From NCBI GenBank assembly GCA_029547025.1, contig JAKPQA010000033.1, positions 1 to 38,248 on the forward strand: DNA of 38,248 bases, in the 5' to 3' direction. The stretch comes from Armatimonadota bacterium. GTDB taxonomy: Bacteria; Armatimonadota; Zipacnadia; UBA1398; JAKPQA01. Each line of letters starts with the position of its first letter. Position 1 is the first letter of the stretch. Made by a program: the position numbers and the translations under genes. The notes beneath the pieces are model-generated. The model saw nothing but the letters and a program-made list of their open reading frames with translations, searched no databases and was not told the DNA's origin. Below, one piece after another: positions 7,063-15,705 of the stretch.

Positions 7063-7885
7063 CGGCCCAGCGGGCGAAGCCGGGTGACGTGATACCCCGG
7101 CCCATGGCGACGACCACGGCCGTCAGCGCCAACGGTGAGACCACGAAGCACGCGTTGTACACCAGCAGCCCGCTGAGTGCCCCACGCCAGTTCCCCTCCC
7201 GCGACAGCAACGCGATGGCCGGGAGGTAGAGCTGACCGGTGCAGGCCAGCTCGAGGGCGGCAAAGCACGCCCCGAGCAAGGGCGCAGCCAGCCACATGAG
7301 GCCGAGGCGGCCAACGCGACGCACAAGCTGGTGCTGCGCCCGCCTGGCCCAGGGGGATACGCCGATCGATGGTGCCTCCGCGCCCAAGCTGCCCCAGGAG
7401 GCGGACGCGAAGACGATGCAGCCGACGCACGCGGCCCCGTATACGAGCATCCGCCCAAAGGGCAGAGCGGAGCTTGACGCTACGACGAAGTAGAGACCAA
7501 GCCCTGCGGCGAGGTACGCTGCGAACGTGCCCGCCGAGAAGAGGAGTCCGGCCACTGCCGCGGACCCGCGAGTGGACCCAATGTGGAGCAGGTAGGCCAG
7601 AAGGAACGCCGGCCCGGTGAGCGCGCAGGGATTGACGCTATCGGCCAGGCCGGCCACCGCCACTGCGCCGATCCTGCCCGCAGATGGAAGTTCGGGGCGG
7701 CGCCTAGCCTCGTCTGCGGGCATGAATGCGGGCAAGCGCGAGCCGTCCGCGGACTCGAGAACGCGTCGCGCCGCCGCGGCCGCACGTCCGCCGACGAACC
7801 ACTGGCCCGGCAGGAAGAGCCCGGGAGGGATCTGGTTCACGGCCGGCCGGCGCTGGGAGCCATCCGTACGTTGGCTGGTTGTCAA
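6878..7885 (-). CDS. CcdA/DsbD-like cytochrome c biogenesis membrane protein (frameshifted C terminus)
   Basis: As encoded the frame gives 335 residues from TTG 7885. The reliable part is about residues 70-275, a polytopic membrane protein opening with AGLADSVNPCALTGPAFLLA. The NPCA motif in the first helix marks the DsbD/CcdA family, which moves reducing equivalents from cytoplasmic thioredoxin across the membrane. Two further helices carry a conserved-looking Cys (LACTG). Before it, residues about 17-40 (PPGLFLPGQWFVGGRA) resemble the end of a thioredoxin-like domain whose start is missing. The TTG has no Shine-Dalgarno site, and GTG 7840 is an alternative. After about residue 275 the frame becomes serine/arginine-rich nonsense while another frame becomes protein-like, so a frameshift lies near 7060. 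The gene may be broken or the assembly may miss a base. It heads the small-membrane-protein/pseudopilin cluster. Confidence 0.7.
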   Translation of the reverse strand: MTTSQRTDGSQRRPAVNQIPPGLFLPGQWFVGGRAAAAARRVLESADGSRLPAFMPADEARRRPELPSAGRIGAVAVAGLADSVNPCALTGPAFLLAYLLHIGSTRGSAAVAGLLFSAGTFAAYLAAGLGLYFVVASSSALPFGRMLVYGAACVGCIVFASASWGSLGAEAPSIGVSPWARRAQHQLVRRVGRLGLMWLAAPLLGACFAALELACTGQLYLPAIALLSREGNWRGALSGLLVYNACFVVSPLALTAVVVAMGRGITSPGFARWAERGRMSGSSRSSPTAAWPHPQTWCLAACGPSRSGQDPTRACGSASGTSSAARAPTGTRFRV

Positions 7886-8051
7886 CGCACATCAACAAAG
7901 GTAAGTCATCAGGCGGGGGGCAAGGGGTTTTTCTGGGGACTGACTCAACCTAAGCAGAGTGCAGCGGTTTGCGCCGCCAATGCCCTCGCGATCCCCTGCA
8001 GCCGGCGGCAATGGGGGGCCTCCACGGTACCTCGCCAGCGCAGGACGGGGC

Positions 8052-8705
8052 CTAGTCCAGGAAGCCGGTGCGGCGGAGCAGTTCGGCGGTCACACCGGAC
8101 GGCGGTCCCTGGGGGGGAACGTCGTCGCGCGCCCCCACGGCGTATTTGGCCATCACGTCGGCCTCGAGGTTGACTGGATCGCCCGGGCTAAGGTGCTGCA
8201 GCGTCGTCTCTCCTAGCGTGGTGGGAATCAGGGCGACACGGAAGGTGCGACCGGCAACGGCGAAGGGCGTCAGGCTCACGCCATCGACCGCGATCGAGCC
8301 CTTGTCGACCACATAGGGCCGCAGCTCGTCGGGCATCTCGAACACCATCTCGAGACCATCGCCGGAGCGAACCAGCGAGACCACCGTCCCGATGCCGTCT
8401 ACATGGCCCAACACCAGATGACCGCCCATGCGGGTCGTTGGCAGCGATGCGCGCTCCAGGTTCACCGGGGCAGGCAGACGCTTGAGGCACAGGGTCGTGC
8501 GCGACAGGGTCTCGGCCGAGAGGTCGCAGGTGAACGAGTCCCCGAGCACCCGTACCGCGGTGACGCACGCGCCCGACACGGCAACGCTGTCGCCGGACTT
8601 CAGGTCGGACAGGATCCGGCGCGCGGCGATGGTGGCCCGAGCGCTCTGCCCCGAGCGCTGGACGCGACGCAAGACGCCGATCTCCTCGATCAGTCCGGTG
8701 AACAG
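8052..8705 (-). CDS. ribE: Riboflavin synthase alpha chain (probable CTG start)
   Basis: This enzyme dismutates two 6,7-dimethyl-8-ribityllumazine molecules into riboflavin and the pyrimidine precursor, in the cytoplasm. Both lumazine-binding repeats are present: FTGLIEEIGVL...SVAVSGACVTAV...GGHLVLGHVDGIGTV, then VVDKGSIAVDGVSLTPF...NLEADVMAKY. The only ordinary start, TTG 8672, would remove the near-invariant FTGLIEE opening. The frame reads CTG TTC ACC GGA from 8705 with GGAGGGG 11 bases upstream, and no ATG or GTG is available, so CTG is the likely start (217 residues). The start overlaps the end of ribD by 16 bases, implying translational coupling. It is the last gene of a seven-gene run. 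ribH and ribBA are not in the window. Confidence 0.92.
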   Translation of the reverse strand: MFTGLIEEIGVLRRVQRSGQSARATIAARRILSDLKSGDSVAVSGACVTAVRVLGDSFTCDLSAETLSRTTLCLKRLPAPVNLERASLPTTRMGGHLVLGHVDGIGTVVSLVRSGDGLEMVFEMPDELRPYVVDKGSIAVDGVSLTPFAVAGRTFRVALIPTTLGETTLQHLSPGDPVNLEADVMAKYAVGARDDVPPQGPPSGVTAELLRRTGFLD

Positions 8706-9805
8706 CTTGGGTCGTGCCCCTCCACGTAGGCCTCGATCCTCAGATCGGGCCCGCAGGGCTCGGCGCGCAGATCAGTGAGCCGGACGCCATCCCACACTCG
8801 CCGCGCGCCAAGTGACTCGCTCAGCGGAACGCCCCCGGCCCCGGCGATTACGGGTGCCACGAACAAGACGACGCGGTCGATCAGCCCGCCTCGCAGCATC
8901 GACGCATGGATGCGCGCGCCACCCTCGACGAGCACGCAGAGTGTACCGGCGTCTCCGAGGTGCCGCAAGAGCGCGGCCAGGTCGATGCCGCCCTCGCTCT
9001 CAGGGAGCACATCGACACGGACGCCGCAAGAGCGCAGCCCGTCGACGCGTTCAGCGGGAGCCGAAGGGCCCACGGCCACCACAAGGCCGTCAGGCTGGCG
9101 GAGCAGGGTGGCCTCTTGCGGGATCCGGGCGTGTGTGTCGACGACCACCCGCAGAGGCTGCCGGAAGGGGCCGTCGCACAGGCGGACGTCCAAAGCCGGG
9201 TCATCGGCGAGAACGGTTCCGACACCAACGAGCACGGCATCGCAGTCGGCCCGGAGCCGGTGCGCGGCCGTCTGCGACTCGGGCGAGGTGATGGCCTCGC
9301 GCTCCCGGCTCGCGCCGGCGAGCTGTGCATCGACCGACATACCTGCCTTCATGATGGCAAACGGCATGCCGGTGCGGACGTGCTTGAGGAACGCCTCGTT
9401 CAGGCGAGCCGCTTCGGGCTCGAGCACGCCACCGACCACCTCGACGCCCTCGCGCCGGAGCCAGGCGGCGCCGCCAGCAGCCTTCGGATTGGGATCGGAG
9501 CACGCATAGACGACTCGGGCAACTCCCGCCTCGATCAGCGCGGCCGCGCACGGCGGCGTCCGGCCGTAGTGGCTGCAGGGTTCGAGGTTGACATAGACCG
9601 TCGCTCCGGTCGCGAGCTCACCCGCGGCCCTCAGCGCCTCCACCTCGGCGTGGGGCTCCCCAGGCGCTCGATGGTACCCCTCGCCGACTACCCGCCCGTC
9701 ACGAACCACCACGGCACCGACCATGGGGTTGGGGCTCGTGAACCCGCGAGCGAGCGCCGCAAGCTCGAGGGCTCTGCGCATGAAATGGTCATCGCGCGAT
9801 GGCAA
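8690..9805 (-). CDS. ribD: Bifunctional diaminohydroxyphosphoribosylaminopyrimidine deaminase / 5-amino-6-(5-phosphoribosylamino)uracil reductase
   Basis: RibD performs the deamination and side-chain reduction steps of riboflavin synthesis. The deaminase half shows DDHFMRRALELA, NPMVGAVVV, the zinc ligands PHAEVEAL, and PCSHYGRTPPC. The NADPH-dependent reductase half shows AGMSVDAQLA, VDTHARIP and VLVEGGARIHASML. The protein has 371 residues from TTG 9805, close to the usual length. No ATG or GTG lies near the conserved DDxxM block, and the long in-frame extension upstream is antisense-like and overlaps the cytochrome gene. The start overlaps the upstream cytochrome gene by 17 bases, and the stop overlaps ribE. 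Riboflavin genes at the end of a cytochrome-containing operon could reflect flavin demand, but that is inference. Confidence 0.93.
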   Translation of the reverse strand: MPSRDDHFMRRALELAALARGFTSPNPMVGAVVVRDGRVVGEGYHRAPGEPHAEVEALRAAGELATGATVYVNLEPCSHYGRTPPCAAALIEAGVARVVYACSDPNPKAAGGAAWLRREGVEVVGGVLEPEAARLNEAFLKHVRTGMPFAIMKAGMSVDAQLAGASREREAITSPESQTAAHRLRADCDAVLVGVGTVLADDPALDVRLCDGPFRQPLRVVVDTHARIPQEATLLRQPDGLVVAVGPSAPAERVDGLRSCGVRVDVLPESEGGIDLAALLRHLGDAGTLCVLVEGGARIHASMLRGGLIDRVVLFVAPVIAGAGGVPLSESLGARRVWDGVRLTDLRAEPCGPDLRIEAYVEGHDPSCSPD

Positions 9806-11102
9806 CCGGCTCGTCCCAGTGGCGGATGCGCTCAAGCGCCGCCGCATAGTCGAAGTCTGGATCCCGTTCAGGCGTGTGGCACTGAATGCACTGCGCCTGG
9901 CCGGCAGCGCGCCGAACGCTGAAGGGGCGCTCTTCCCCAGTGTGCCCCACCGCCGGGCTGTGGCACACCAGGCATCCCACCCCATCGTCAATGTCCTCGG
10001 ACGAGGGCACCCGCCGTTCCTGCCGGTAGACTTGGGAGTGGCACATGAGGCACTCGGGGATCGCTTTGTCCTTCGCCACGAGGGTGGCGACAGCCCGGGA
10101 ATGCTTCTGTGTCAGCCAGGTGTCGAACTGCGTCCGATGGCACTGAATGCAGTCAGAGGGGTCACCCGTCAGGGTCGCGGCCTTGGTCGGCACGGGGGCG
10201 GGCTTGGCTGCCGCTCGCTCCCGGTCGTAGTAGGCCTTGACGATCCGCTGGACATCCGGTTGCTGCTTCAGCGTCGGTGCGACGGGTATCAGCTTCGCCT
10301 CGACGCGTGTGGCGCCCATGAGGCGCGTGACGTCGAGCCGCCCCAACCACCGTCCGAGGTAGCCCGTGGGCACGATGATCACCCGACCGATGTTCTCCGG
10401 CTCGACCAGGTCGTGCCACACGCGGTTACCCACGACCACCACCGGTGTGCTGCCCCGCGATAGCCGGGAAGCGATCGCCCTGTCGATCTTTCGGCCCATC
10501 TGGCTGAGGATCAGAACCAGGTCGGCTCGTGACTCGAGGTCAGCCACTGCCGTGGAGACACGGGCGCAAACCTTGCTCGCGGGCAGTCCGAGATGATCGC
10601 TGCCCACACCGACGATGCCCACGCGAAACCCCTCGACGACCACGACGTCTGGCGGCGCCACTCCCTCGCCCATGGCGAGGGAGTGGACGGTCAGGCCGCG
10701 CTCGGCGGCGGCGCGCACGAACGCGTCGCGGAGAAGGCCATCCACACCGCCAAGCCCCACGTGTTGGTACCCGATACGCTGCATGGCATCCAGCATGGGC
10801 TGGAGCTTGGCCGGACGCCCGACGATGTCCCCGGAGTCAACCAGAAGCACGGGGAACCCCTCGGCGCGAATCTGCTCCACCAAGGTCGCTCGCCGCGCAA
10901 GACCGCCAGTGAGTTCGCTGCATTCGCAAGGATCAAGCTCGCCCCGGGTATCGTTCGTGTATAGAACCACCAGGTGCGCGCTTGTGGGGAGCGCTACGCC
11001 CAACTTCCCCGGTCCGAGGAGGAGGCAAGCGGCGAGGCAGATCACCACGAGCCCGATCAGCGACGCAGTTGCCCTCCGCCATCTGGGCGCCACCCGCGTC
11101 AT
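9789..11102 (-). CDS. Degenerate 5'-nucleotidase-like domain fused to a tetraheme cytochrome c domain
   Basis: The protein has 437 residues. The N terminus has a hydrophobic segment (about 14-30) containing LAAC, a possible lipobox, so it is membrane-anchored outside the cytoplasm. Residues about 43-280 follow the UshA/5'-nucleotidase metallophosphatase fold: LVVLYTNDTRGEL, GGLARRATLV, VLLVDSGDIV. However, the usual D-x-H metal pair reads D51-T-R53, and the GNHE motif is replaced by LGGVD, so two-metal catalysis looks lost. A Cys-Glu-Cys pair (59-61) sits where related proteins carry PCGCS. Four CxxCH heme sites follow (318-322, 351-355, 377-381, 405-409), with a cytochrome c554-like QKHSRA. 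Likely an extracytoplasmic redox protein. It overlaps the aminotransferase stop by ATGA and ribD by 17 bases. Confidence 0.82.
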   Translation of the reverse strand: MTRVAPRWRRATASLIGLVVICLAACLLLGPGKLGVALPTSAHLVVLYTNDTRGELDPCECSELTGGLARRATLVEQIRAEGFPVLLVDSGDIVGRPAKLQPMLDAMQRIGYQHVGLGGVDGLLRDAFVRAAAERGLTVHSLAMGEGVAPPDVVVVEGFRVGIVGVGSDHLGLPASKVCARVSTAVADLESRADLVLILSQMGRKIDRAIASRLSRGSTPVVVVGNRVWHDLVEPENIGRVIIVPTGYLGRWLGRLDVTRLMGATRVEAKLIPVAPTLKQQPDVQRIVKAYYDRERAAAKPAPVPTKAATLTGDPSDCIQCHRTQFDTWLTQKHSRAVATLVAKDKAIPECLMCHSQVYRQERRVPSSEDIDDGVGCLVCHSPAVGHTGEERPFSVRRAAGQAQCIQCHTPERDPDFDYAAALERIRHWDEPVAIAR

Positions 11103-12355
11103 CCGCGAAGCTCCTCGATGTGTGCCATGACCTTCCGGATCCCCTCGATGATGTCATCGCGGTCGCGATCGGTCATTCTCTCGTTGATGGACACGAGGAT
11201 CAGGTCATCGAGTATCCGTTCGGTCTCCGGTGTCTCGCCCGGCTCATAGCGGACCGCGCGGTCGGCAGGCTGGAGGCAGAACGGGTAGTCGGAGGTCCCG
11301 TAGATCCGCTTCGACCTCAGAAGGTCGTACAGGAAGATCGGCTTGCCGATGTAGTGGGCGCCGCACGGGACACCCTCCCTGGAGATGGCGTCGGCCAGGG
11401 TACTCGTGGTCACCCCCAGGGCCCGCTGGTCCACCAGGATGGCCAGGTACCAGTACGTGTGGCGGTCGCCGTCGGCAACGGGGGGGATGTACAGCTCGGG
11501 AAGATCCGCCAGCGCCCGCGTGATCGAGATCCCCAGCTCGACTCGCCGATCGACGACACCCGGCAGTTTCGTCACCTGGGCGAGGGCGACCGCGGCCTGG
11601 AGCTCCGTCATCCGGTAGTTGACCCCAAAACACACGTAGTCGCGCCCGCCGTGCCCGTAGTTCGGCCAGCCCTTGTTGGCGAAGAGCGCGGCCCGGTCGC
11701 CAAGGCGAGCATCGCTCGTGATCGTCATTCCCCCATCGCCACAGGTGATATGCTTGCTCTGCTGCAGCGAGAAGGTGCCCAGATCGCCCCATGTGCCCAC
11801 CGGCTTGCCGCGGTAGAGGGTGCCGTAGGCCTGCGAGCAGTCCTCGATCACAGCGAGGCCGTGTTTCCGGGCCAGCGCGAGGATGGGCTCAAGGTCGGTG
11901 GGGATACCCATGAGGTGGACCGGGATGATGGCGCGGGTCCGGTCAGTGATGCGCCGCTCCACGTCCGCGGGGTCCAGCCCCAGGCGGCTTCGTTCGAGGT
12001 CCGCGAACACGGGGATGGCGTTCTGAAGCAGGACGGGGATGACGGTGCCCATGTCGGTAATGGGTCCGGTGATGATCTCATCGCCGGGCTCAGGGTTGAC
12101 GGCCCCAACGGCAACATGGATGGCAGCAGTACCGGAGGTCGAGGCCACGCAGTGGGGCACTCCCATATAACTGGCGAAACACGACTCAAGCTCTGCCACT
12201 TTGGGGCCTGCGCCTCGGTTGAGCCTTCCACTGGACAGAACCTCGCGGACCAGCTTCTCCTCCTCGGCCCCCACCGTACGGCCCGACGCATCACCGACAG
12301 ACGGGAACGGGGTGGTACGGACCGGCGTGCCACCACGGATCGCCAGTTTGGGCAT
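11099..12355 (-). CDS. DegT/DnrJ/EryC1/StrS-family PLP-dependent aminotransferase
   Basis: The protein has 418 residues with the sugar-aminotransferase fold. It shows FASYMGVPHCVASTSGTAAIH (cofactor phosphate site), EDCSQAYG with Asp172 facing the pyridine ring, and FSLQQSKHITCGDGGM with Lys201 as the Schiff-base lysine. The family aminates keto-sugars (often nucleotide-linked) or makes AHBA-like precursors; the substrate cannot be read here. It opens with LAIRGGTPVR, typical of the subfamily common in Planctomycetota-like genomes next to sugar dehydrogenases. Its ATG overlaps the stop of the GH42-like gene by one base (TGATG), and its stop overlaps the cytochrome start by four (ATGA), so the three are probably translationally coupled. 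Cytoplasmic. Confidence 0.92.
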   Translation of the reverse strand: MPKLAIRGGTPVRTTPFPSVGDASGRTVGAEEEKLVREVLSSGRLNRGAGPKVAELESCFASYMGVPHCVASTSGTAAIHVAVGAVNPEPGDEIITGPITDMGTVIPVLLQNAIPVFADLERSRLGLDPADVERRITDRTRAIIPVHLMGIPTDLEPILALARKHGLAVIEDCSQAYGTLYRGKPVGTWGDLGTFSLQQSKHITCGDGGMTITSDARLGDRAALFANKGWPNYGHGGRDYVCFGVNYRMTELQAAVALAQVTKLPGVVDRRVELGISITRALADLPELYIPPVADGDRHTYWYLAILVDQRALGVTTSTLADAISREGVPCGAHYIGKPIFLYDLLRSKRIYGTSDYPFCLQPADRAVRYEPGETPETERILDDLILVSINERMTDRDRDDIIEGIRKVMAHIEELRG

Positions 12356-15300
12356 CAGCGCGTCGCCCCCAGAAGGACCGAGTGCGCGAGGACCCAGTCG
12401 AGGTCAACGGGCCATCGCGAGATGACCTCCATGTTAGCACGTCTCATATGCCACACCGACCCATCATCGGCCGTGGCCAGCACTTCGGCATCGGGCGGGG
12501 GGCGAAGCGGCTGCACCATCTCTCCGGGGACCGAGGTCTCCGGCAGCGCGGCGTACCAGCCCGAGATCTGCGGGAGGTCGTCGGGTGCCGCCTGATAGGG
12601 ACCGACCAGTACCACGCGGGCATCGGGTCGCGACAGGAGGCCCCGGAGCTCTTCGGCTGCCGAGGCGGAGCGAGGGAAGTCGGCCAGGCTGATGATATAG
12701 TCACCCGGGCGCCCTCCGACCGAAGGACTGGGCACCAGCCATCGTCCGTCGGGCAGAAGGCGTGCCGGCGTGCCGGCGAGGCTCCCATCGAGGCCGAAGG
12801 GGCTGGACGGACCAAGTTGGGGCAGCAACGGCGTCCTCTGGGCGGGCGGGTAGACGTACACGAACCGGGGCTGGCGCAGGGCCCCGATGCGTTTCTCGAG
12901 GAGCGATCGGTACTGGGCGATCCAGCCGAGCTGCTCGGGCTGCCGCGCCATGTCGTGGGAGACATACCCCGCGATGCCGTCCAGTGAGGCACCGAGAACG
13001 AACAGACCACGGGCGCCGCAGCTGAGCAAGGTGTCGAAGGCTGTAGTCATCACCGTGGCGTTGGCGTACCCCGCTGCGCGGGCCTCGCCGCCTGCCGTGG
13101 GCGCCGTCTGCGAAGCGATACACCACAGCGTATGCCGGCCCAGGCTAGCTTCACCACCCGTCACGGCGGCATCGCTCACTCCGAGCTCGGCTGCGGGCCC
13201 GAAGCTCCTCATGGCCACGCCATCGGGCCCTCCTCGGGGATCGGTGGCGGTAAAGTAGCGCCGGGTCGCCCACTGATGCTCGACCACGACCGGCACATCC
13301 GCGACCAGGGAGCGGATGTCGGCACACAGTATGTCCAGACAGCGGGCGACCGACTCCTCGCGGAATTCCTCGAGGTCTCGGGCGAATCGCGTCTCGGCGG
13401 AACGGACCGTGAGGCACTTCATGGTGACAGGGTCCACCATGACGGTGGTCGCTGCACCGTGCGTGGCCGGAACGAGGCGGCCTGCGGCATCGAAACTGGG
13501 CGGCTCGGGCTCGGCGCACCAAGCCCGAGCCAGCGCCTGGAGGTCTCCGTAGCGACCCCGGAGCCATTCAGCGAATGCCTCAGGCATTCCCGTGCTGGTG
13601 CCGGGCAGGTCACGAGAGCGGCTCGTCGATAGATCATGGCATAGTGGGGATAGGAAGAAACGGAAGCCCGGGCCATAGCTGATCTCCGACAGGTGCCCGA
13701 GCAACCGCGCCCGTCGGCGGTCGAAGTTGGACCAGATGTCGCCGACACCCTCTCCCGATGGCACGAAGCTCTCGGGTGTGACGAACACGTCGTAGGTCCG
13801 GCCGTCCCCCTTCTTACCAACGGTGAAGGTCACGGTGCCACCCGCTGTATCGACACCCAACGGGATGCGGATCGCCTCGAGGCCGATATGCGCGACCGCC
13901 CCGGTCACGCTGTCGAGGGCGACGATCAGGGCCCGCCCGTCACGCGGCGGGGAGTAGTTGAGGGCGATGCTCGCGGGCTCCCCGCCAGCGGCGCCGCGAA
14001 CCACCAGTCTCTCGTCGATGCGGTACGCGCGGTAGCCCTCATCGGTGGCGCCGCCAATCGAGATGCCGTAGCGGAAACCCCGGGCCTCGAAGGCGTCCAG
14101 CACTCGCTGGAGCACGTGGGCGGGCCGGTCCAGAAGATCGCCCGCGGGCTCGAAAGTCACGTCCAGCACGCCCGCGTCCTTCAGGGTGTCGAGCCGATCC
14201 TCGAAGGCCTTGAGGCTCTTTCGGTTGAGCTCCTCGTCGCCAGGGAAGTAGGCCGTGAAGAACGCCGTCGCGACGACTCCGCCCACGGGTACCCAGGGTA
14301 CGCCGTCCCATGTCAGCACCGCATCGCGTCCGACCGTCCAGCGGTGCAGTGCGCCCGCCGCGTCTACAAACCCGCCGTGAGCCAACGGAATCGGCTCCGA
14401 GCCCAGAGCCGTGCTCTCAACGGCCAGAGGGCTCTCGGCGCCCCCCCCGACGACGTAGGGGCCGCAGAGACCTGCCCGGAGCAAGTACCGCCCCGCGGGG
14501 AGTGCGCGGTTGACCCCCAAGTACACCGTGACGTCCTGTCCGGGGTCCGCGGCAGTCCCGCACGGCGGGACCTCGAATCCGACCTCATCGTAGAGCAGCT
14601 CTCCTGAGTCATCCAGCAGAGAGAGGAAGCCATGGACGGGCCCCGAGGGCGGCTCCGCGAACAGGCAGCCAACTCGCGCCTCGATCACTTGCCCCGCTGT
14701 GGCGCGGGGCGGCGCACTGAGGCGGACATGGACGCCCGCCGTTTCGGGCAGCGGGCGTTTCGCCCGCGCCACGGTGATGTGAGGTGGCCGCTTGTGGTAC
14801 AGCAGACCGAGCCGTCCCAGGCTGACCACCATCCGGTACTCGCCATGGGGCTGATACGGAGGCACCTCGATGGGCATGGGCGCGAGGGTCACGGAGCGGC
14901 GCTCGGGCCACTGACTTGGCGGCGGTGATGGCTGGAAGGTGCCGCTGAACCCCTCTCCTTCGGCGTTGACGGGGACGAACTCGATCCGCACCGTGTCGTC
15001 TTCGGTGATGGGCCGGATCGCTTGCACCGAGATCTGGATGGGAAGGGTCTGTCCGGGCTGGACCGCCTCGGCCGAGAGCACGTCCATCAGCCATACGGGC
15101 TCGGCCTGGGATGACGACAGCCGCACGTCGTCGAACCAGGCCACTCCAGGCCCATCCATCACGCAGCCGACCATGACCCAGGCGGCGCCGTCGGGCGGGG
15201 TGGTGCGGATCGCGACGCGGGTGTAGTCGGAATCACCCAGGACCGGCGTCGTCGCCGTATCGACGATTCCCTGCTGGTGGTCGTCGAAGAAGCTCAGGAC

Positions 15301-15705
15301 GAACCGCGCGCCTCTCAGAGCGAACTGTGTGCGGATCCATCCGGTCAGGCGTAGCTGCTCCAGCGGGTCGATGCGAATGGCGTCCGAGACGAAGGCCAGC
15401 CGTGTGGTGACGTTCCATAGGCGCAGCGCCCTCGAACCGGTCCGGGGTTGGTCCTCAGCCAGGGCCAACTCGCCCGTCTGGTCGTCCCAGATGCTCACAG
15501 GCCGCCATCCCGCCAGCTCGCTCCGAGACACCGGGGTGACAGGCGCCCCCGACGGAGGAGGACCCGCTGTGTCCGCATCGCCCTCCAACCGTGGGTTACC
15601 CGGGCCGTTGGGAACCTCGAAGGACGTGGCGAGCAGCACTCGTGCGGAAGCCGAGGCACCCCACAAGGACACGAGCAGGAGAGCCACGGCCAGCCGCGCG
15701 TTCAT
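12355..15705 (-). CDS. Secreted multidomain GH42-like (beta-galactosidase superfamily) glycoside hydrolase
   Basis: The protein has 1116 residues. It has a signal peptide (about 1-22, ending ASASA), then a jelly-roll carbohydrate-binding-like domain (about 25-200; ...GPGVAWFDDVRL). Immunoglobulin-like stretches follow (about 205-480). A TIM-barrel region (about 490-920) contains FEDRLDTLKDAGVLDVTFEP and the FAEWLRGRYGDLQALARAWC block typical of GH42-like enzymes. A C-terminal beta-rich part completes it. Catalytic glutamates could not be fixed confidently, and a lectin-like insertion interrupts the barrel (about 645-720), so it may be a divergent or unclassified family. The true start is ATG 15705, with GGGAG 7 bases upstream and directly before the signal peptide; the longer frame is shadow. 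It overlaps the upstream 200-residue gene by ATGA and the aminotransferase by one base. Confidence 0.75.
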   Translation of the reverse strand: MNARLAVALLLVSLWGASASARVLLATSFEVPNGPGNPRLEGDADTAGPPPSGAPVTPVSRSELAGWRPVSIWDDQTGELALAEDQPRTGSRALRLWNVTTRLAFVSDAIRIDPLEQLRLTGWIRTQFALRGARFVLSFFDDHQQGIVDTATTPVLGDSDYTRVAIRTTPPDGAAWVMVGCVMDGPGVAWFDDVRLSSSQAEPVWLMDVLSAEAVQPGQTLPIQISVQAIRPITEDDTVRIEFVPVNAEGEGFSGTFQPSPPPSQWPERRSVTLAPMPIEVPPYQPHGEYRMVVSLGRLGLLYHKRPPHITVARAKRPLPETAGVHVRLSAPPRATAGQVIEARVGCLFAEPPSGPVHGFLSLLDDSGELLYDEVGFEVPPCGTAADPGQDVTVYLGVNRALPAGRYLLRAGLCGPYVVGGGAESPLAVESTALGSEPIPLAHGGFVDAAGALHRWTVGRDAVLTWDGVPWVPVGGVVATAFFTAYFPGDEELNRKSLKAFEDRLDTLKDAGVLDVTFEPAGDLLDRPAHVLQRVLDAFEARGFRYGISIGGATDEGYRAYRIDERLVVRGAAGGEPASIALNYSPPRDGRALIVALDSVTGAVAHIGLEAIRIPLGVDTAGGTVTFTVGKKGDGRTYDVFVTPESFVPSGEGVGDIWSNFDRRRARLLGHLSEISYGPGFRFFLSPLCHDLSTSRSRDLPGTSTGMPEAFAEWLRGRYGDLQALARAWCAEPEPPSFDAAGRLVPATHGAATTVMVDPVTMKCLTVRSAETRFARDLEEFREESVARCLDILCADIRSLVADVPVVVEHQWATRRYFTATDPRGGPDGVAMRSFGPAAELGVSDAAVTGGEASLGRHTLWCIASQTAPTAGGEARAAGYANATVMTTAFDTLLSCGARGLFVLGASLDGIAGYVSHDMARQPEQLGWIAQYRSLLEKRIGALRQPRFVYVYPPAQRTPLLPQLGPSSPFGLDGSLAGTPARLLPDGRWLVPSPSVGGRPGDYIISLADFPRSASAAEELRGLLSRPDARVVLVGPYQAAPDDLPQISGWYAALPETSVPGEMVQPLRPPPDAEVLATADDGSVWHMRRANMEVISRWPVDLDWVLAHSVLLGATR

